Virus record (IMG/VR): IMGVR_UViG_3300020074_000117
Location: 1 to 24,160 of that record
Length of the DNA: 24,160 nucleotides
Reading direction: 5' to 3' (one strand)
Origin: a virus
How positions within the stretch are numbered: position 1 is the stretch's first letter; every line of letters starts with the position of its first letter. The notes beneath the pieces were generated by a model. That model was not told where the DNA came from. It did no database searches and was given only the letters and a program-made list of their open reading frames with translations. Position numbers and translations under genes: made by a program. Shown here one piece after another: positions 1 through 9,400 of this stretch.

Positions 1-279
1 ATGAATCACTACGAGCAAGATCCTAATTTTTATGAAAAGGTTCTGCAAAATTTTGATCAATTTTGTGACCAATTTGAAGCAGCAGCAGCTAGACGTTTTG
101 CAGGATTAGATAATGAATCAAGACAACCAATTAACAATGCAGAGGTTCAACGAGTTACTCCAGTCGCTGTCCGAGAGATTGACGATGGTGGAGAAGAAGG
201 TATCACTCTTAGAACACCCCCAATTGATGTACAAGCCTCCTCAATCCCAGAGTTATCAGACTATAGCGGAAACGCTTGA
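1..279 (+). CDS. Small hypothetical protein (92 aa), possibly 5'-truncated by the window
   Basis: I do not recognise this protein. It opens at the first base of the window with ATG, so the true start may lie upstream and no ribosome binding site can be judged. Residues 1-37 are rich in Phe, Glu, Asp and Ala and look like one amphipathic helix. After about residue 40 the chain becomes less regular (Pro, Gly, acidic residues), and from base 113 it shares its DNA with a second ORF in the +1 frame that has much clearer protein character. Either both frames are used, or the real gene is only the first third and the rest is read through by chance. Its place before a PAAR-like gene and gp25 suggests a small late virion or assembly protein, but that is inference from position only. 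Confidence 0.5.
   Translation: MNHYEQDPNFYEKVLQNFDQFCDQFEAAAARRFAGLDNESRQPINNAEVQRVTPVAVREIDDGGEEGITLRTPPIDVQASSIPELSDYSGNA
102..105 (+). promoter_or_regulatory. Shine-Dalgarno AGGA for the ORF at 113
   Basis: AGGA lies 7 bases before the ATG at 113, an ideal spacing. An in-frame TAG at 107-109 prevents any longer start, so this site fixes the start of the 113-331 ORF and argues that it is translated although it lies inside another ORF. Confidence 0.55.
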
Positions 280-331
280 TAGTCTACATAATAAGATAGA
301 GGAGTTGCAAAATGGCAGGGGAAATAGTTAA
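113..331 (+). CDS. Small coiled-coil protein (72 aa), overlapping its neighbours
   Basis: This is an unrecognised small protein with strong coiled-coil signals. In the first segment, hydrophobic residues F12, L16, L19, L23, V26, V30 and L33 follow exact 4-3 heptad spacing. A Pro/Gln-rich linker (about 35-48) follows, and then a second segment has I51, L55, L58, I62 and L65, again 4-3 spaced. Such regularity is unlikely by chance, so I believe this frame more than the 1-279 frame it overlaps. The start is fixed by AGGA at 102-105 and an in-frame stop just upstream. Its 3' end overlaps the start of the PAAR-like gene at 312 by 20 bases, suggesting translational coupling. A small trimeric or chaperone-like virion protein is possible, but function is unknown. 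Confidence 0.65.
   Translation: MNQDNQLTMQRFNELLQSLSERLTMVEKKVSLLEHPQLMYKPPQSQSYQTIAETLDSLHNKIEELQNGRGNS
298..304 (+). promoter_or_regulatory. Strong Shine-Dalgarno AGAGGAG for the PAAR-like gene
   Basis: AGAGGAG lies 7 bases before the ATG at 312, inside the 3' end of the preceding coiled-coil ORF. It is the best ribosome binding site in this part of the window and supports the start at 312. Confidence 0.6.
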
Positions 332-791
332 TCCAGGAATGCTTGATAGTCCTTCTGTAATTGGAGCGACAACGTATCCGCCCTTAGCGATTGGTGGTGT
401 ATTAAAGGTTTTGGATAAACCTACACCTGAAGGTGGTATATACACGACAAATGGTATTGGTAAGACACTTCCAGATGGATCACCGAATCCAAATATCTTA
501 CCGATCATGATCATGGATATAGAAAAGTCTGCAGGTACATATCCTCCAGTGCCTGGTGTCGCACCACCGCCAACCCCACCAACGCCTGCTACGATCACTC
601 GCACAGGAATCTCTCCTGTGATGAATCCTCCGCAGACAGGCGTGTATTTTAGAGGCAACTTGGTGTCCGTGGCAGGAGATGGGATGATAGCAGCACCTCC
701 CACGACACCACCTATTAGAACAATTATTGAGAATGTATTGACATCTCCAACACTTTATCCTACAATCATCATTGGTACAAAAACCATTTAA
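312..791 (+). CDS. PAAR-like baseplate spike-tip protein candidate (159 aa)
   Basis: This is a Pro/Gly/Thr/Ile-rich protein of 159 residues. Residues about 108-122 (GVYFRGNLVSVAGD) followed by SPTLYPTIIIGTKTI at the C-terminus resemble the closing half of PAAR-repeat proteins, where a beta strand 'V-INGKPAARVGD' precedes 'TGSPTVFIGG'. PAAR proteins form the sharpened cone at the tip of the phage spike or type VI secretion VgrG; T4 gp5.4 is the phage example. The position directly upstream of gp25 and gp6 fits. Residues 83-92 are a proline run (PPPTPPTP). No His or Cys occurs anywhere, so the usual zinc site of PAAR tips is absent. The start at 312 has a strong AGAGGAG. Coding is clear; the PAAR assignment is by motif and context only. 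Confidence 0.6.
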   Translation: MAGEIVNPGMLDSPSVIGATTYPPLAIGGVLKVLDKPTPEGGIYTTNGIGKTLPDGSPNPNILPIMIMDIEKSAGTYPPVPGVAPPPTPPTPATITRTGISPVMNPPQTGVYFRGNLVSVAGDGMIAAPPTTPPIRTIIENVLTSPTLYPTIIIGTKTI

Positions 792-797
792 AGTATT

Positions 798-947
798 ATG
801 GCAGCAAGATCAAAAGTCGGACTAGTAAAAACAAATTATGCTCCTGGCAAACCGAAGAAAACTCGGCAGGGGCGTAGTCAAAATACGCATCTTGGAGCGT
901 CTTCACGAAATACTGGTAGAAAACGTTATAGAGGGCAAGGACGTTAA
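798..947 (+). CDS. Small basic conserved-type phage protein (49 aa)
   Basis: This is an ORF of 49 codons, ATG at 798 to TAA at 945-947, starting 6 bases after the PAAR-like gene. The product is very basic (about 17 Lys, Arg and His) and polar, beginning MAARSKVGLVKTNYAPGKPK and ending RKRYRGQGR, with KKTRQGRSQNT in the middle. Its composition resembles a nucleic-acid-binding or disordered peptide and there is no membrane segment. From memory, short basic proteins with a TRQGRSQNT-like core recur in cyanophage genomes without an assigned role, so I treat it as real. The upstream Shine-Dalgarno is weak (TAAAG). Another ORF at 838-1014 overlaps it in a different frame. Confidence 0.65.
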   Translation: MAARSKVGLVKTNYAPGKPKKTRQGRSQNTHLGASSRNTGRKRYRGQGR

Positions 948-1014
948 GCGACGAGCGCCGAAAACTCCGAAAACTGAATATTGGGATAGTAACCCCAATA
1001 AAAGTTCTGTGTAG
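838..1014 (+). CDS. Overlapping small ORF (58 aa from ATG), possible hidden gene
   Basis: ATG at 838 is read one base ahead of the 49-residue basic gene and runs past its end to TAG at 1012-1014, giving 58 residues. The part beyond 947, which no other gene explains, reads KRRAPKTPKTEYWDSNPNKS and looks protein-like. The middle (ILERLHEILVENVIEGKDV, about residues 18-36) is a plausible amphipathic helix. No Shine-Dalgarno precedes 838, and TTG at 892 is an alternative start that would give a 41-residue product. If it is not translated, 948-1029 is an 82-base gap with nothing else visible. Function unknown. Confidence 0.4.
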   Translation: MLLANRRKLGRGVVKIRILERLHEILVENVIEGKDVKRRAPKTPKTEYWDSNPNKSSV

Positions 1015-1029
1015 TTACAGAGAAGAGTT

Positions 1030-1248
1030 ATGGGAAACCATTTTCATGTAGATAAAAGTCATGACTTTGTTGAAGAAGGAATGACACTCATTACAGAAAC
1101 AGATTCAGATATCTATCTGAATATGGCGGCAAAAAGAAATAGGAACAAGAAAAAAGAAGAACTTTATGATATTCCTAAAGATCGTATGAGTCGCCCATGT
1201 GGTGGCGCTGGTGGTTTTGACGATTTTATTGAAAGATGGCATGTTTAA
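1030..1248 (+). CDS. Small hypothetical protein (72 aa)
   Basis: This is an unrecognised small soluble protein. The N-terminal half is acidic with His residues (GNHFHVDKSHDFVEEG). It is followed by a short aliphatic and acidic stretch (TLITETDSDIYLNM), a highly basic patch at about residues 37-45 (KRNRNKKKE), and a C-terminus with RPCGGAGGFDD and IERWHV. A single Cys lies in the RPCGG turn. The ATG at 1030 follows GAGAAG/AGAAGAG with short spacing. ATG at 1081 is a possible internal start but would discard the well-formed N-terminus. It lies between the PAAR-like cluster and gp25, so late expression is expected. No catalytic motif is seen. Confidence 0.6.
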   Translation: MGNHFHVDKSHDFVEEGMTLITETDSDIYLNMAAKRNRNKKKEELYDIPKDRMSRPCGGAGGFDDFIERWHV

Positions 1249-1250
1249 AG

Positions 1251-1270
1251 GTCACTAAATAACTAGTGAC
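1251..1270 (+). repeat. Hairpin overlapping a late-promoter-like box upstream of gp25
   Basis: GTCACTA (1251-1257) and TAGTGAC (1264-1270) are perfect inverted repeats enclosing a 6-base loop. No U-tract follows, so it is not a standard intrinsic terminator. It sits 2 bases after the stop of the upstream gene and 14 bases before gp25, and the TAAATA of a late-promoter-like element lies across one arm and the loop. Confidence 0.5.
1254..1261 (+). promoter_or_regulatory. Candidate T4-type late promoter box for gp25-gp6
   Basis: ACTAAATA matches the T4 late consensus TATAAATA at six of eight bases and shares the nine-base string TAAATAACT with the perfect late box before gp8. It lies 23 bases upstream of the gp25 ATG. 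T4-type late boxes are read by the phage sigma factor gp55 together with the sliding clamp. Support is moderate because the match is imperfect. Confidence 0.4.
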
Positions 1271-1284
1271 TTCATAGACTGTTA

Positions 1285-1683
1285 ATGGCAGAAACTTCCA
1301 ATCTCTCATTTAGAGATATTAATATTACGTTTAAAAAACATCCTGTTACTGATGATCTTGTTGTCAGTAAAGATGCTGCTGCCATTAAACAGTCTATTGC
1401 AAATATTTTGTTGACAAACAAAGGCGAAAAGCTTTTTAATCCAGATTTTGGTTCTGATATTAGATCTTATTTGTTTGAACCTCTTGATTATGCTACTGCA
1501 GCACAGGTTACGAGTAATATCCAATACACGTTAAGTCAATACGAACCAAGAATTAGAGTATTAGAAATTTCAACAATTCCAAATAGCGACGATAATCGTT
1601 TTGATGTTGAGATGACCTATGAAATTATTGGAGCCAATGCGCCACCAACAACTGTAGAGTTATTTCTGACCAGGACGCGATAA
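1285..1683 (+). CDS. 25: Baseplate wedge subunit gp25
   Basis: This is a small wedge component (132 residues, the same length as T4 gp25) that with gp6 and gp53 forms the inner baseplate and helps start sheath polymerisation. It belongs to the gp25/TssE (GPW_gp25) family. The region at about residues 28-67 (SKDAAAIKQSIANILLTNKG then LFNPDFGSDIRSYLFEPL) is the family helix-turn core. The EPR motif characteristic of gp25 and TssE is present at E87-P88-R89 in SQYEPRIRVLEI. The stop TAA overlaps the gp6 ATG by one base, so the two genes are translationally coupled. A late-promoter-like box and a hairpin precede it; its own Shine-Dalgarno is weak. Confidence 0.95.
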   Translation: MAETSNLSFRDINITFKKHPVTDDLVVSKDAAAIKQSIANILLTNKGEKLFNPDFGSDIRSYLFEPLDYATAAQVTSNIQYTLSQYEPRIRVLEISTIPNSDDNRFDVEMTYEIIGANAPPTTVELFLTRTR

Positions 1684-3491
1684 TGCCATACACGCAATTA
1701 AATAATCTAGATTTTAATGAAATCAAGATTGCTCTCAGAGAATACATGAGAGCACAAACAGATTTTACTGACTATGACTTTGAAGGTTCTGTTCTAAGTC
1801 AGTTATTAGATGTATTGGCATATAATACGTACTATACCGCGTTCAACACCAACATGGTGGTGAATGAAATGTTCTTGGATTCTGCCACGTTAAGAGACAA
1901 TGTGGTAGCATTAGCGAAACAACTTGGATATTCGCCAAAGTCAGCAATTTCTCCGAAAGCTGTTGTTAATTTTACAGTAACCTATAAGAATATTAATACT
2001 GCACCATCCGCAACAATTTTCAAGGCAGGTAGTGGTTTTGTTACAAATTATGATGGTACTCTATACCGTTTTATCCTAAGAGAAGATAGACGATCAGAAG
2101 TATCTAATGGTGTATCTACATTTCAAAATGTTGAAATTTATGAAGGTTCTTTGATTACTACATCCTACACAGTTAATCAGGCACTAAAGAATCAACGATT
2201 TGTTATTAATAATCCTGGTGCTGATATTAGTACTTTAAAAATTTTAGTCTATGAATCCAACACTAGCAGCGTTTATGAAGAGTATAAAGTTGTAGATTCA
2301 ATTTTAGATATTGGTTCTAATGATAAAGTATACTTCATCAACGAAGGCGAAGATGAGTCATATGAGATTTTCTTTGGTGATGGTATACTCGGCAAGAAGT
2401 TAACCGATAATCAAGTCATCAATATAAGTTATATTGTAACAAATGGATCAGATACAAATGGCGCAAAGTCTTTTACGTTTAATGGTAATATTGTAGATGA
2501 GAATCAAGTATTAATTACTGTTCCCTTTACTGTTGGAGCAATCACAACGACCGCTAAAGCAGTTGGTGGTGCCGAGATTGAAAGTATTTCAAAGATTAAG
2601 TTCAATGCTCCTAAGTTCTTTGGATCTCAGAATAGAGCAGTTACAGCAAGTGACTATGCTGCAATTGTGAGAAACTTATATCCATCTGTAAGTGATATTA
2701 TTGTATTCGGTGGTGAAGACCAAGAACCACCAGCATATGGTAAAGTCTTCATTTCTGTAAAACCAAATGAGGCAGCGAGTTTATCTTCACTTACAAAAAG
2801 TGAATTAGTGGATCAATTGAAGAAATATTCAATTGCTTCGGTAAGACCAGAATTTATTGATCCATCAATTTTATATGTTGAACTTAATAGTAAAATTTAT
2901 TACAATAAAACAAAAACCAATTTGTTACAGACTCAAGTGGCAGCAAAAGCTGCTGGTGCAATTCAAGAATACTTACAGACATCAGAGACAGAAAAGTTTA
3001 ACGGTAAATTCAGATATAGTAAGTTTGTTGGTGTAATTGATAACTCTGATCGTGCAATTAATTCAAATATTACTGATATAACTTTAAGAAAAGATTTTTA
3101 TGCTCAAATTAATGCATCTTCATATTATGAGATTTGTTACCAGAATGCTTTTCTAGAAGATTGTGATGAACCAGTTGTATCATCTACTGGAATGACGGTC
3201 TTTGAGTATCCTAATTATACCTCGTATTTGGAAGACAGGAATGGCAAAATTGTCCTATATAGACTAGATTCTGTGACTGGTGAAAAAGTTCTTTTGAATG
3301 ATTCCATCGGTGATGTTGATTATGTCAAAGGTGAGATTAAAATGTATAACTTCACAATCTTAAAAGGATCATTTTCTGACAATCGCATTGAGTTGAGAGT
3401 AAAACCAGCGAATAAAGATATTGAAGTTAAACGTGAGGTATATCTTGATGTAGATATATCACAAAGTACTTTTGTAGCATATAAAGAGTAG
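1683..3491 (+). CDS. 6: Baseplate wedge subunit gp6
   Basis: This is a major wedge protein of the T4-like baseplate, whose dimers form the continuous inner ring tying the wedges together. It has 602 residues (T4 gp6 has 660). The N-terminus shows the typical run of about residues 5-80, including LREYMRAQTDFTDYDFEGS and LLDVLAYNTYYTAFNTNMVV. Residues about 319-360 (AVTASDYAAIVRNLYPSVSD, then a GKVFISVKP strand) are the baseplate J/gp6 core. The C-terminal 120 residues are beta-rich, with GDVDYVKGEIKMYNF. The start overlaps the gp25 stop (TAATG), with AGGA 7 bases upstream inside gp25. The reading frame is intact. Confidence 0.95.
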   Translation: MPYTQLNNLDFNEIKIALREYMRAQTDFTDYDFEGSVLSQLLDVLAYNTYYTAFNTNMVVNEMFLDSATLRDNVVALAKQLGYSPKSAISPKAVVNFTVTYKNINTAPSATIFKAGSGFVTNYDGTLYRFILREDRRSEVSNGVSTFQNVEIYEGSLITTSYTVNQALKNQRFVINNPGADISTLKILVYESNTSSVYEEYKVVDSILDIGSNDKVYFINEGEDESYEIFFGDGILGKKLTDNQVINISYIVTNGSDTNGAKSFTFNGNIVDENQVLITVPFTVGAITTTAKAVGGAEIESISKIKFNAPKFFGSQNRAVTASDYAAIVRNLYPSVSDIIVFGGEDQEPPAYGKVFISVKPNEAASLSSLTKSELVDQLKKYSIASVRPEFIDPSILYVELNSKIYYNKTKTNLLQTQVAAKAAGAIQEYLQTSETEKFNGKFRYSKFVGVIDNSDRAINSNITDITLRKDFYAQINASSYYEICYQNAFLEDCDEPVVSSTGMTVFEYPNYTSYLEDRNGKIVLYRLDSVTGEKVLLNDSIGDVDYVKGEIKMYNFTILKGSFSDNRIELRVKPANKDIEVKREVYLDVDISQSTFVAYKE

Positions 3492-3496
3492 TTTAG

Positions 3497-6400
3497 ATGT
3501 TAAAAACTGCGAATAAAATCTCATTCCTAATTGAGTCTCAACTACCAGACTTCATCAATGAAGAGTATGAACTTTTTGGCAAGTTCATACAAAAATACTA
3601 CGAGCAATTAGAATTACAAGGACAACCGCTAGACATCATTCAAAATCTAGAAGTTTATCGTGATATTGATTTTTATGAGAAGAATGTTCTCACACAATCA
3701 ACTACATTATCTGGTGCAATCACATCAACCAATGATACGATCACCGTTGCTGATGCGACATCATTCCCAAAAAACGGTGGTTATATTAAGATTGACGATG
3801 AAATTTGTTTTTACAAGCAAAGAACAGATACTCAGTTTCTAGAAGTTAGTCGTGGTGTAAGTGGCAACACAACTCTTGGAGATTTGTACACAAGTAGCAC
3901 ATTTGTAACAACTCAAGCAGAAACTCATGTTGCTGGATCAACAGTACAGAATATTAGTAACTTATTTTTGTATGCTTTTATAAAAAGTTTTGAAAAGCAG
4001 TACCTTGCAGATTTTCCAGAAAAATATTTAAAAGAAAACGTAGACAAGAGATCATTAATTAAAAATATTACTTCGTTTTATCAATCAAAAGGTACAGATA
4101 ATTCAATCAAGTTTTTATTCAAGTGCCTCATTGATAATGATTCTGAACCAGAAGTTACGTATCCAAGGGATTTTACATTAAAAAGTTCAGAATCAAATTG
4201 GATTCAAGTATATGCATTACGAGCACAAATTACTTCAGGAGTTCCAGAAAATTTAATCGGCAAAAAAATCGTTCAAGACATTGCTGGAAAATATGCTTCT
4301 GCTGTTGTTGATAATGTAAAATTTGCTGGTACTTTTGATGGCAAAGATCTTTACGATATCGTTCTTGCTGAGAATAGTATCAATGGTCAATTTGAAATTT
4401 CTGCAAGAACAAAATTAACAAAACCAATTTTATCTTCAGACTCAGTAGGAGACAGAATAAACGTATTTTCAACCATGGGTTGGAAAACAGAGGGGCAATT
4501 CAGAATAGGAACTGAGGAATTTACTTTTGAAGACAAAAATGTAAATCAGTTTATTATAAAAACTAGATCTGGTTCTACAGCACATTTTATTGGCGAATCT
4601 GTAACCTATGGCGCAAATGTGTCTGGATCTGGTGTCAATTTACTTGTTTATGGAATTTTATATGGTCTCACCACAGAAAATTCTTTTCCATATGCAAATC
4701 CTGGAGATTTTGTTGAAATTTCCGAATCTGGATTTTTAACAAATGATATTAAAATTTTTGATGCACAAAATAATCTTAGATGGATTACTACAACAGGAAT
4801 TCCTAATTCTCAAAATCATGCAAGTGTTTCTTCTGCAATTAAAAACTTAAATTCAAATGTCTCAGCGATTTTTGAAGATGGTACAGGATATTACATTACC
4901 TCATCTGGGTTTCCATCACATGACATTATCAAATCTGGTATCACTGATATTCCAAGTGATGTTTTAGATCAAAAACTTTTAAGAATTATAAGAAAGTATC
5001 CAATACAAACAACTGAAATTTATGAGACAAAATATAGAGATGTTGGTATTGGTATTAATGGTATTCCATTTTTAAGTTATAAAGACGAAGATATTGTATT
5101 AAATGGTCCTATAGAAAGTATTAAGGTTGGATTGCGAGGATCTGGTTATCAAAAAGCGCCATTTATATTAATTAATGGTGTTGGTGGTTTAGCCAGATCT
5201 ATTCTTGCTGGTCAAGTTGTTGATAGAATTATTGTTGATTCTCCAGGAAGTTATAATCAAACTCCAACTATTGAGATTCTTTCTGGAAGAAATGCTGCTG
5301 TAACAGCAATCGTTACAAATGGAGAAATTACTAGCATCAAGATTGACGATCCTGGTGAATATTATTCTTCTCCTCCCCAGGTAAGAATTACAGACACATC
5401 TGGTAAGGGTAGATTTGCCGATTTTCGTGCCCTTGTTTCTTCTGCAGGAGAACTTGTCGGATTTGAGAAAGTAAATGGTGGAAGACTTTATACAAAAGAA
5501 AACGTAGTTGTAGATATTATTCCTGTTGGATTTGGAGCAACAGCAACAGCAAATATTAAAGTATGGAGAAAAGACAAGTATTTTAAAAATCTATCCAAAC
5601 TTGATAGTAGCAATGGTTATTTCTTTAAAAATTATATTGAATCTCGTGGGTATGGGTATGCATATTATGCATCTCCAAATGCCTTAAGACAGTCTGATAC
5701 TGGTTCTAATCACTCCTCTATTTTAGGATTTGCATATGATGGCAATCCAATTTATGGTCCTTATGGATATCAAAATCCTTTAAATGCTCAAAGTTCTATT
5801 GTCCGAATGACAAGTAGTTACTTTAGAAATACTTCAAGGATCAATGGTCCAACAACAGCAGTATATCCATTAGGAACATTTATAAATGATTATTCTTATA
5901 TTGATAAGTCTGGATCTCTTGATCAAAATAATGGAAGATTCTGTGTAACTCCTGAATTTCCCCAGGGCACTTATGCATATTTTATTACAGTCAGCTCAAT
6001 AAACGAACCAGAATTTCCCTATATTGTAGGGCAGAATTATTACTCTCTTCCTATTGATTCAAATTACAATTCAGAAATCTCACAAAATGATCTTCCAGTT
6101 AGTGCAAAAAGATTGAGAACTGTTGATATTGATTCTAATGGTGATTTATCTATTGCTAAAATTGAAGATGTAAAAAGTGGAACTGTCTCATCAGTTTCTA
6201 TTTTAGATAGCACAAATAATTTTTCTGTTGGATCAGAAGTTATTGTAAACAACAATCAAACTGGTGGGTTTGGTGCAGAAGCAAAGGTTTCTTCTGTAAA
6301 AGGGAGGACAGTAACTTCTATTCATTCTCAAACAAATAAAATTTTATTATTTGATTTAGTTTCAACTGCTTATCTATTCAACGGTGATACAATTACACAA

Positions 6401-9400
6401 GCAATAACAGGTGCTACTGGTAAAATTGTTGGTAATGTCTTCACTGGTAATAAATTTGCTCTGAAAGAAGTTTCTGGAACATTTAATAAATCTGAGGTAT
6501 TAAGTTCAAATACAAAAGTTCTTTCACTAATTTTAGATAAAAATTCATCATATACAAAAGGCGCAATACTATCATTCTCAAATGGTATTACTGCTCCTGT
6601 TGCAACTGGAGAGGTTCTTGAGTCAACGTCAAATCAAAATACAGTAAAAGTAAAAGTTTTAACTGGGACATTTAGTATTTCCACTACATTATTCTTAACC
6701 AGTTCTGATTTGATCAATACCACAGGTTCTAAAATTGTTACTATCAATTCATTAAGTGATGACTTAATTATTTTTAACATCAAAGACAATGTTGCTTTAC
6801 TAACTACAAGTGATAAACATGGTGTAGCGATTAATGAATTTATTGATGTTGATATCAATCCAAATGATACGACTACTTCAACTACTTATTATGTAAGAAG
6901 TCGTATATACCAAGAAGTCACTTTTGTTACACCAGTTTTACAAAGAACTTTAAAAGATACTGGTATCGGTAGATTGGAGATTTTAAATGGTGGCGAAAAT
7001 TATACACCAGGAACTTATCCTGGAATATCGTTGTCTGGAGGATCTGGGAAAAATGCGACAGCTACTATTAAGGTATCTTCTGCTGGATCTGTAATAAGTG
7101 TAGTAATAACTAATAAAGGAACTGGATATCAAAAATTTGATTTATTGACAGTTGGAAATGCAGCTTTATTGAAGACCAACACAACAACTCCTGATTTAAC
7201 TTTACGAGTAGATCATTCTGGATTTGGATTGCAAAATACAGAATTATTTGTTGACAGCACAATTGGATTTAGTGTTGGAGATTACTTAAAACTTGGTAAT
7301 GAAATTTTATTAATTCAAAGTAAGACAACAACTAAATTGAATGTTTTACGAGCACAAAAAAATACAATTGCAGTAGATCATTTTGATAATTCTGCAGTGT
7401 TCCTTTATGATGGTGGATACACCCTACAGAGTGGTTATCAGGTTGGTACAGGGGCAGCTGCGCCAATTTTGCTATCATATGATAATCTTACTCAGAAAGC
7501 TGTTTTTGTTTATGGATATAATCAAACATTAGATAATATTTCCGAATTGACTCTATCAACAGTATTTTTTGATCAAAGCACAAATCAAAGATTAATCACG
7601 ATTTTAGAAATTTCGGAACCAAAACTATACTTTGAATTTTCTACAAATAATACCAATTTTGAAAAAAATAAGATTATTGATATCAAGAAATTCTACAAAT
7701 ATAAATTTGATGTTTCTCATTCTTCAATGACAAATGTTAATTTTGATTTTTCTCCTAGTATTAATTTAAATCTAGTAACACTGGAAAAAACTGTTTCTGG
7801 ATCAATAGTTAATATTAAACTTGGATTTGGACCTACAATTTCAACAAATCAATATTCCAACAAACAAGAAGTTCCATTTAAAAAATATTTTTACTTTGAT
7901 AGAAATAGTAAAGTAAACTCAGAAGGCGCATATCTAAATGTAATTAATGACCCTCTACAAGGCAGAAAGAAGGCATTGTATGTAACCGACAGTCAGATTG
8001 TATATGATACAACAATCAAGGCATCTCATGACGGTTCTGGGGCAATTTCGTATACTTCAGAATCTGCATTTTCTATCGGTAAAATTAATACAATATCAAT
8101 TACAAATATTGGTAATGATTACAAGAAAATTCCTGTAGTCAGTGGAATTGTTCCTTCCAATGAATCAAAAGCTCTTGCATCATGTACCATTTCAAATGGT
8201 AGAATTTCTAGTATTAATTTACTGAATGCTGGTAAAAATTACTCAAAACCAGTTGTTGTTGCTTCTGGTAATGCTTCATTAAAAGCAGTGGTTGATGCTG
8301 GAAAAATTACAGGTATTGTAATTGATAATCCTGGATCTGGATATACGACTGCTCCCGAAATTAAAATTGCAGAGTCTGATGTTATTGCATTCTTTAATAG
8401 TGATGATATCGGAAGTCCAAGAAATGTAAAAGTAATCAATGTTGGAGGATCTTATCATAATGATAAGACACTATCATCTTCATTTAGATCAAATTATATA
8501 CTGAAAGTATCAAATTTTGAATACGATGCCTTTAATGTTGGAGAAACTATTGTTCAAAAATATGGATCTAATGAAGTTGCACGTGCAAGAGTGACTTCTT
8601 GGAGATATGGATCAAACTTACTACTTGTTGATAGAGTTGTTGGTATTTTTAGAGAAAATCAACAAATTCTTGGATTATCAAAAAACAAAACTGCTAATTT
8701 GGAATCTATTTCCTTTACTGAGTTTTCTGCTAATATCAAAACATATTATGATAATCAAGGATATTATAAGTCGGATTATGGTAAGATTAGTAATTCATCC
8801 CAAAGAGTAGCGGATTCTTATTATTATCAAGATTATTCATACCTAGTAAAATCAAAAACATCTATTGATACCTGGAGATCTTTAATTAAATCTACAACAC
8901 ATCCAGCGGGGTTCCAGATTTTTGGTGAAGTCCTTATTGAATCCGATTCTGAAGCACGTATGAATGATGATACTTTAATTAAGAATACAAGTATCATTCA
9001 ATTATGGGATGAAAATAAAAATAAAGTAACTGTTGTCAATACAACGAAAAAAACTACTCAAAGCATTGCCTTAGTAAAATCTTTGGAAGTTGAAAGAGGT
9101 ATTGGTTCTGTAGCATTAGATACTGCAAATTACTCAGAAATTTTAGCAAAACCAATATACTTAACTCAAGATTTTGATGGTGCTTTTACTGATAAAGGAA
9201 ACCTTGAAGGAACTACTATTTTTAATCTGGTTGATGAATCTAATAACGCAGTAATTCCATACAATGAACAAGCATTAACAATTACAATTGATGGTATCTT
9301 GCAAGAACCAAAAGTTGCATATACCGTATCTGGGGATAAAATTATTTTTTCGCAACCACCATTGGGTCCATCTATAACAGATGGTCAAGATGCTCCAGGT

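Noticed and set aside
284-703. Reverse-strand open frame of 139 codons opposite the PAAR-like gene
   Set aside because: It is Gly/Pro/Ile-rich because it mirrors the Pro/Gly-rich sense gene, no other reverse genes exist in the window, and the sense frame has a strong ribosome site.
925-950. Programmed frameshift joining the 49-residue protein to the overlapping frame
   Set aside because: No slippery heptamer or clear downstream structure is seen near the stop at 945; separate overlapping ORFs are a simpler reading.
838-1014. CP12-like regulatory peptide
   Set aside because: EYWDSNP resembles the start of the CP12 C-terminal motif, but the Glu-Cys-x-x-Tyr part is absent before the stop, so there is no basis for naming it CP12.
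1251-1270. Intrinsic transcription terminator
   Set aside because: The stem is short and AT-containing, and the following bases (TTCATAG) lack a U-tract.
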